Shown here piece after piece: positions 5,572 through 6,071 of a DNA stretch of 6,071 nt (the stretch's first letter is position 1; each line of letters starts with the position of its first letter). Source of the DNA: Oscillospiraceae bacterium (GTDB lineage Bacteria; Bacillota_A; Clostridia; Oscillospirales; Ruminococcaceae); NCBI GenBank assembly GCA_017848205.1, contig JAGDDO010000616.1, forward strand, positions 1 through 6,071. The letters are read 5' to 3'. The notes beneath the pieces are model-generated. The model was not told the DNA's origin. It saw only the letters and a program-made list of their open reading frames with translations, and searched no databases. The position numbers were made by a program, and so were the translations under genes.

Positions 5572-6071
5572 TTAACCCTGCATTATGTCGTAGATCTCAT
5601 TGAGTTTTGCTCTGTCAGGCTTTACGTCATCGAGTATGGTTATCCTGCCTGTACGTACTGTTCTTGCCTTCTCCCACATATCGACAAACATATCCTTTGT
5701 TATTCCGTATGATGCCGGGTTCGGATCAAGACCGTATATTTTAAAGAAATCCATAATGCCTTTTTCAGACTGTCCCTGGAAAATACATGCCGGTATAGAA
5801 CCGAGTGCTACGGCAAGACCGTGTGATATTTTTACTTCAGGATAGTATTCCTCTATGGCGTGAGCGAAAAGATGTTCGCTTCCGCTGCAGGGTCTTGATG
5901 AACCTGCGATCTCCATTGCAAGACCGCCCATAACAAGTGCACGGGAAAGAATACGTATGAATACACGGCTGTTTAAGTCCTTTTCATCACAGTGATAAAC
6001 CGAGTCGTAGCTCATACGGCTCAGAGCGTAGGCGAAGTCTTCCACTCTCGAACCGGTTTTCTTTGCTGAAA
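5572..6071 (-). CDS. Iron-containing alcohol dehydrogenase-fold enzyme, glycerol-1-phosphate dehydrogenase-like, C-terminal part
   Basis: The reading frame is open to the right edge, so the N-terminal NAD(P)-binding half is missing and 165 residues are visible. The GTG codon at 6045 is internal, not the start. The visible part is the helical metal-binding domain of the dehydroquinate synthase/glycerol dehydrogenase/Fe-ADH superfamily. SSRPCSGSEHLFAHAIEE (5900-5847) matches the SRPASGxEH-type motif of glycerol-1-phosphate dehydrogenases (bacterial AraM, archaeal EgsA). The histidines at 5874-5872 and 5823-5821 (in ISHGLAVALG) are the expected metal ligands in this half; H at 5862-5860 is conserved nearby. 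Family members reduce dihydroxyacetone phosphate or related polyols; the exact substrate cannot be told from this half. The gene ends at TAA and is followed by an intrinsic terminator, so it is not part of the argS unit. Glycerol dehydrogenase or another polyol dehydrogenase are alternatives. Confidence 0.8.
   Translation of the reverse strand, partial: SAKKTGSRVEDFAYALSRMSYDSVYHCDEKDLNSRVFIRILSRALVMGGLAMEIAGSSRPCSGSEHLFAHAIEEYYPEVKISHGLAVALGSIPACIFQGQSEKGIMDFFKIYGLDPNPASYGITKDMFVDMWEKARTVRTGRITILDDVKPDRAKLNEIYDIMQG

Noticed and set aside
6043..6045. GTG as the start of the dehydrogenase gene
   Set aside because: The frame stays open to the window edge, no ribosome binding site precedes the GTG, and the NAD-binding half of the family is missing, so the true start lies outside the window.

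Overview
The window looks like chromosomal DNA from a low-to-moderate GC Gram-positive bacterium. Strong AGGAGG-type ribosome binding sites, the AT-rich extended -10 promoter and the protein styles fit Bacillota/Clostridia. A Ruminococcus-like (Oscillospiraceae) host is my best guess, but nothing here is diagnostic of genus. All five genes lie on the minus strand, so the biological order runs from high to low coordinates.

Layout, in transcription order. (1) 6071-5572 is the C-terminal part of an iron-containing alcohol dehydrogenase-fold enzyme, closest in style to glycerol-1-phosphate dehydrogenase (AraM/EgsA). It is closed by a clear intrinsic terminator at 5534-5506. (2) A well-formed promoter (TTGCAC, 17-nt spacer, TAAAAT with an upstream TG) at 5423-5395 starts a new unit. 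(3) argS, the arginyl-tRNA synthetase, is complete (583 aa). (4) A 533-aa dynamin-like GTPase follows 24 nt after, with a disordered tail containing a run of alternating Arg/Glu. (5) A 395-aa protein follows 15 nt later; it has a helical, TerB-like N-terminal half and a cysteine-rich right-handed beta-helix C-terminal half. (6) A 222-nt gap (765-544) carries a 111-bp MITE-like element with imperfect terminal inverted repeats, flanking TTA direct repeats and three hairpins. (7) prfC (peptide chain release factor 3) begins at a TTG codon and runs off the left edge.

Two genes are translation housekeeping (argS, prfC). Between them sits an unusual pair: a GTPase directly followed by a TerB-like/beta-helix protein. 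They are tightly spaced and probably co-transcribed from the argS promoter. Neither has a visible signal peptide or membrane segment, so both are probably cytoplasmic. I do not recognise a characterised system matching this pair; it is the most likely candidate for something undescribed here. That they act together is inferred from spacing only.

The stretches over about 200 bases without a gene are 544-765 (repeat element, otherwise no gene) and 5347-5571 (promoter, inverted repeat, terminator). No RNA gene, CRISPR array or intact insertion sequence was seen.
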